In this document: positions 63,811 to 64,000 of the stretch, one piece after another
How the letters are laid out: every line of letters starts with the position of its first letter
How positions within the stretch are numbered: the first letter of the stretch is position 1
Source of the DNA: Planktothrix sp. FACHB-1365
GTDB lineage: Bacteria; Cyanobacteriota; Cyanobacteriia; Cyanobacteriales; Microcoleaceae
NCBI RefSeq assembly: GCF_014697575.1
Contig: NZ_JACJSC010000012.1
Coordinates: forward strand, 79,536-143,535
Direction of reading: 5' to 3'
DNA: 64,000 nucleotides
Position numbers and translations under genes: made by a program
Notes under the pieces: generated by a model
What the model saw: only the letters and a program-made list of their open reading frames with translations
Told to the model about the DNA's origin: nothing
Database searches by the model: none

Positions 63811-64000
63811 ATGAGTAAATTAAGAGAGTATCTGGACAAGAACCCCCAGCAAGCAAAAAGGCTATTAGGGATGGAATATGAACAACTGATAGAACTCATT
63901 CAAGCTGCGGAGTTATTAGAAGAAGAAAAACGACAGGAAAAAGAAAAAACTAAAATCAGGTTGATTAAAGCAGGTGGGGGTCGTCGGCAGAAATTATCTG
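63811..64000 (+). CDS. IS5-family transposase, N-terminal part (runs off the window)
   Basis: The visible 63 residues (MSKLREYLDKNPQQAKRLLG...) end KAGGGRRQKLS, the G-G-G-R-x-x-K-L pattern before the helix-turn-helix of cyanobacterial IS5-type DDE transposases. The catalytic domain lies outside the window. It is consistent with an IS at the edge of the TA island. Confidence 0.7.
   Translation, partial: MSKLREYLDKNPQQAKRLLGMEYEQLIELIQAAELLEEEKRQEKEKTKIRLIKAGGGRRQKLS

Overview
The window is chromosomal DNA of a cyanobacterium. AT-rich coding sequence, many HIP1 octamers (GCGATCGC), a cyanophycin synthetase, a Tic20 homologue and numerous short palindromic and heptameric repeats all point that way. 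A filamentous Planktothrix/Oscillatoria-like genome fits best, but the genus is inference. No rRNA, tRNA or CRISPR array was found.

Layout. (1) 1-4.1 kb: signalling cluster with a histidine kinase 3' end, a lone receiver protein, a REC-kinase-REC hybrid and a REC-GGDEF protein. (2) 4.1-15.1 kb: isochorismatase-type hydrolase, cobK, the fatty-acid pair acpP-fabF, ATP sulfurylase, an exported caspase-fold protein with a Tyr/Ser dyad, a divergent EF-G paralogue and a TauE-type permease. (3) 15.2-28.6 kb: MshEN-like protein, murE, a glutaredoxin-like gene coupled to a 1425-residue PAS/GAF/GGDEF/EAL protein, cphA, a GST, a GspC/PilP-like membrane protein and a coiled-coil protein. (4) 28.6-33.9 kb: an operon-like minus-strand run with methyltransferase, multipass membrane protein, GT39-like glycosyltransferase and an unknown 529-residue protein, next to a Uma2 remnant. 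(5) 34.1-38.5 kb: Ser/Thr kinase, cupin, seven 52-bp palindromic repeats abutting a recR without a normal start codon, then two paralogous small genes, one with a ribbon-helix-helix domain. (6) 38.5-52.7 kb: mostly housekeeping, with a class A-type serine hydrolase, folate cyclo-ligase, sugar ABC permease, PgpH-type HD protein, aroQ, cinA, a WecA/MraY-type transferase, glyA, tic20 and rpsF. (7) 52.9-64 kb: an accessory island with a two-gene membrane module, five toxin-antitoxin-type pairs, a 1618-residue TPR-CHAT protein, a broken partial copy of it, an antitoxin remnant, repeats between modules and an IS5-like transposase at the edge.

The best candidates for undescribed biology are: the RHH gene pair, whose coding sequence carries a perfect internal Shine-Dalgarno that became the real start in the paralogue; the three-stem palindromic repeats, with a compensatory base change in a distant copy and apparent effects on the ends of recR and the WecA-like gene; the TPR-CHAT protein with repeat elements in frame beside a CorA-like membrane protein and TA modules; and the Tat-exported caspase-fold protein with a substituted dyad. 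Functions come from recognisable motifs only; no database search was possible.
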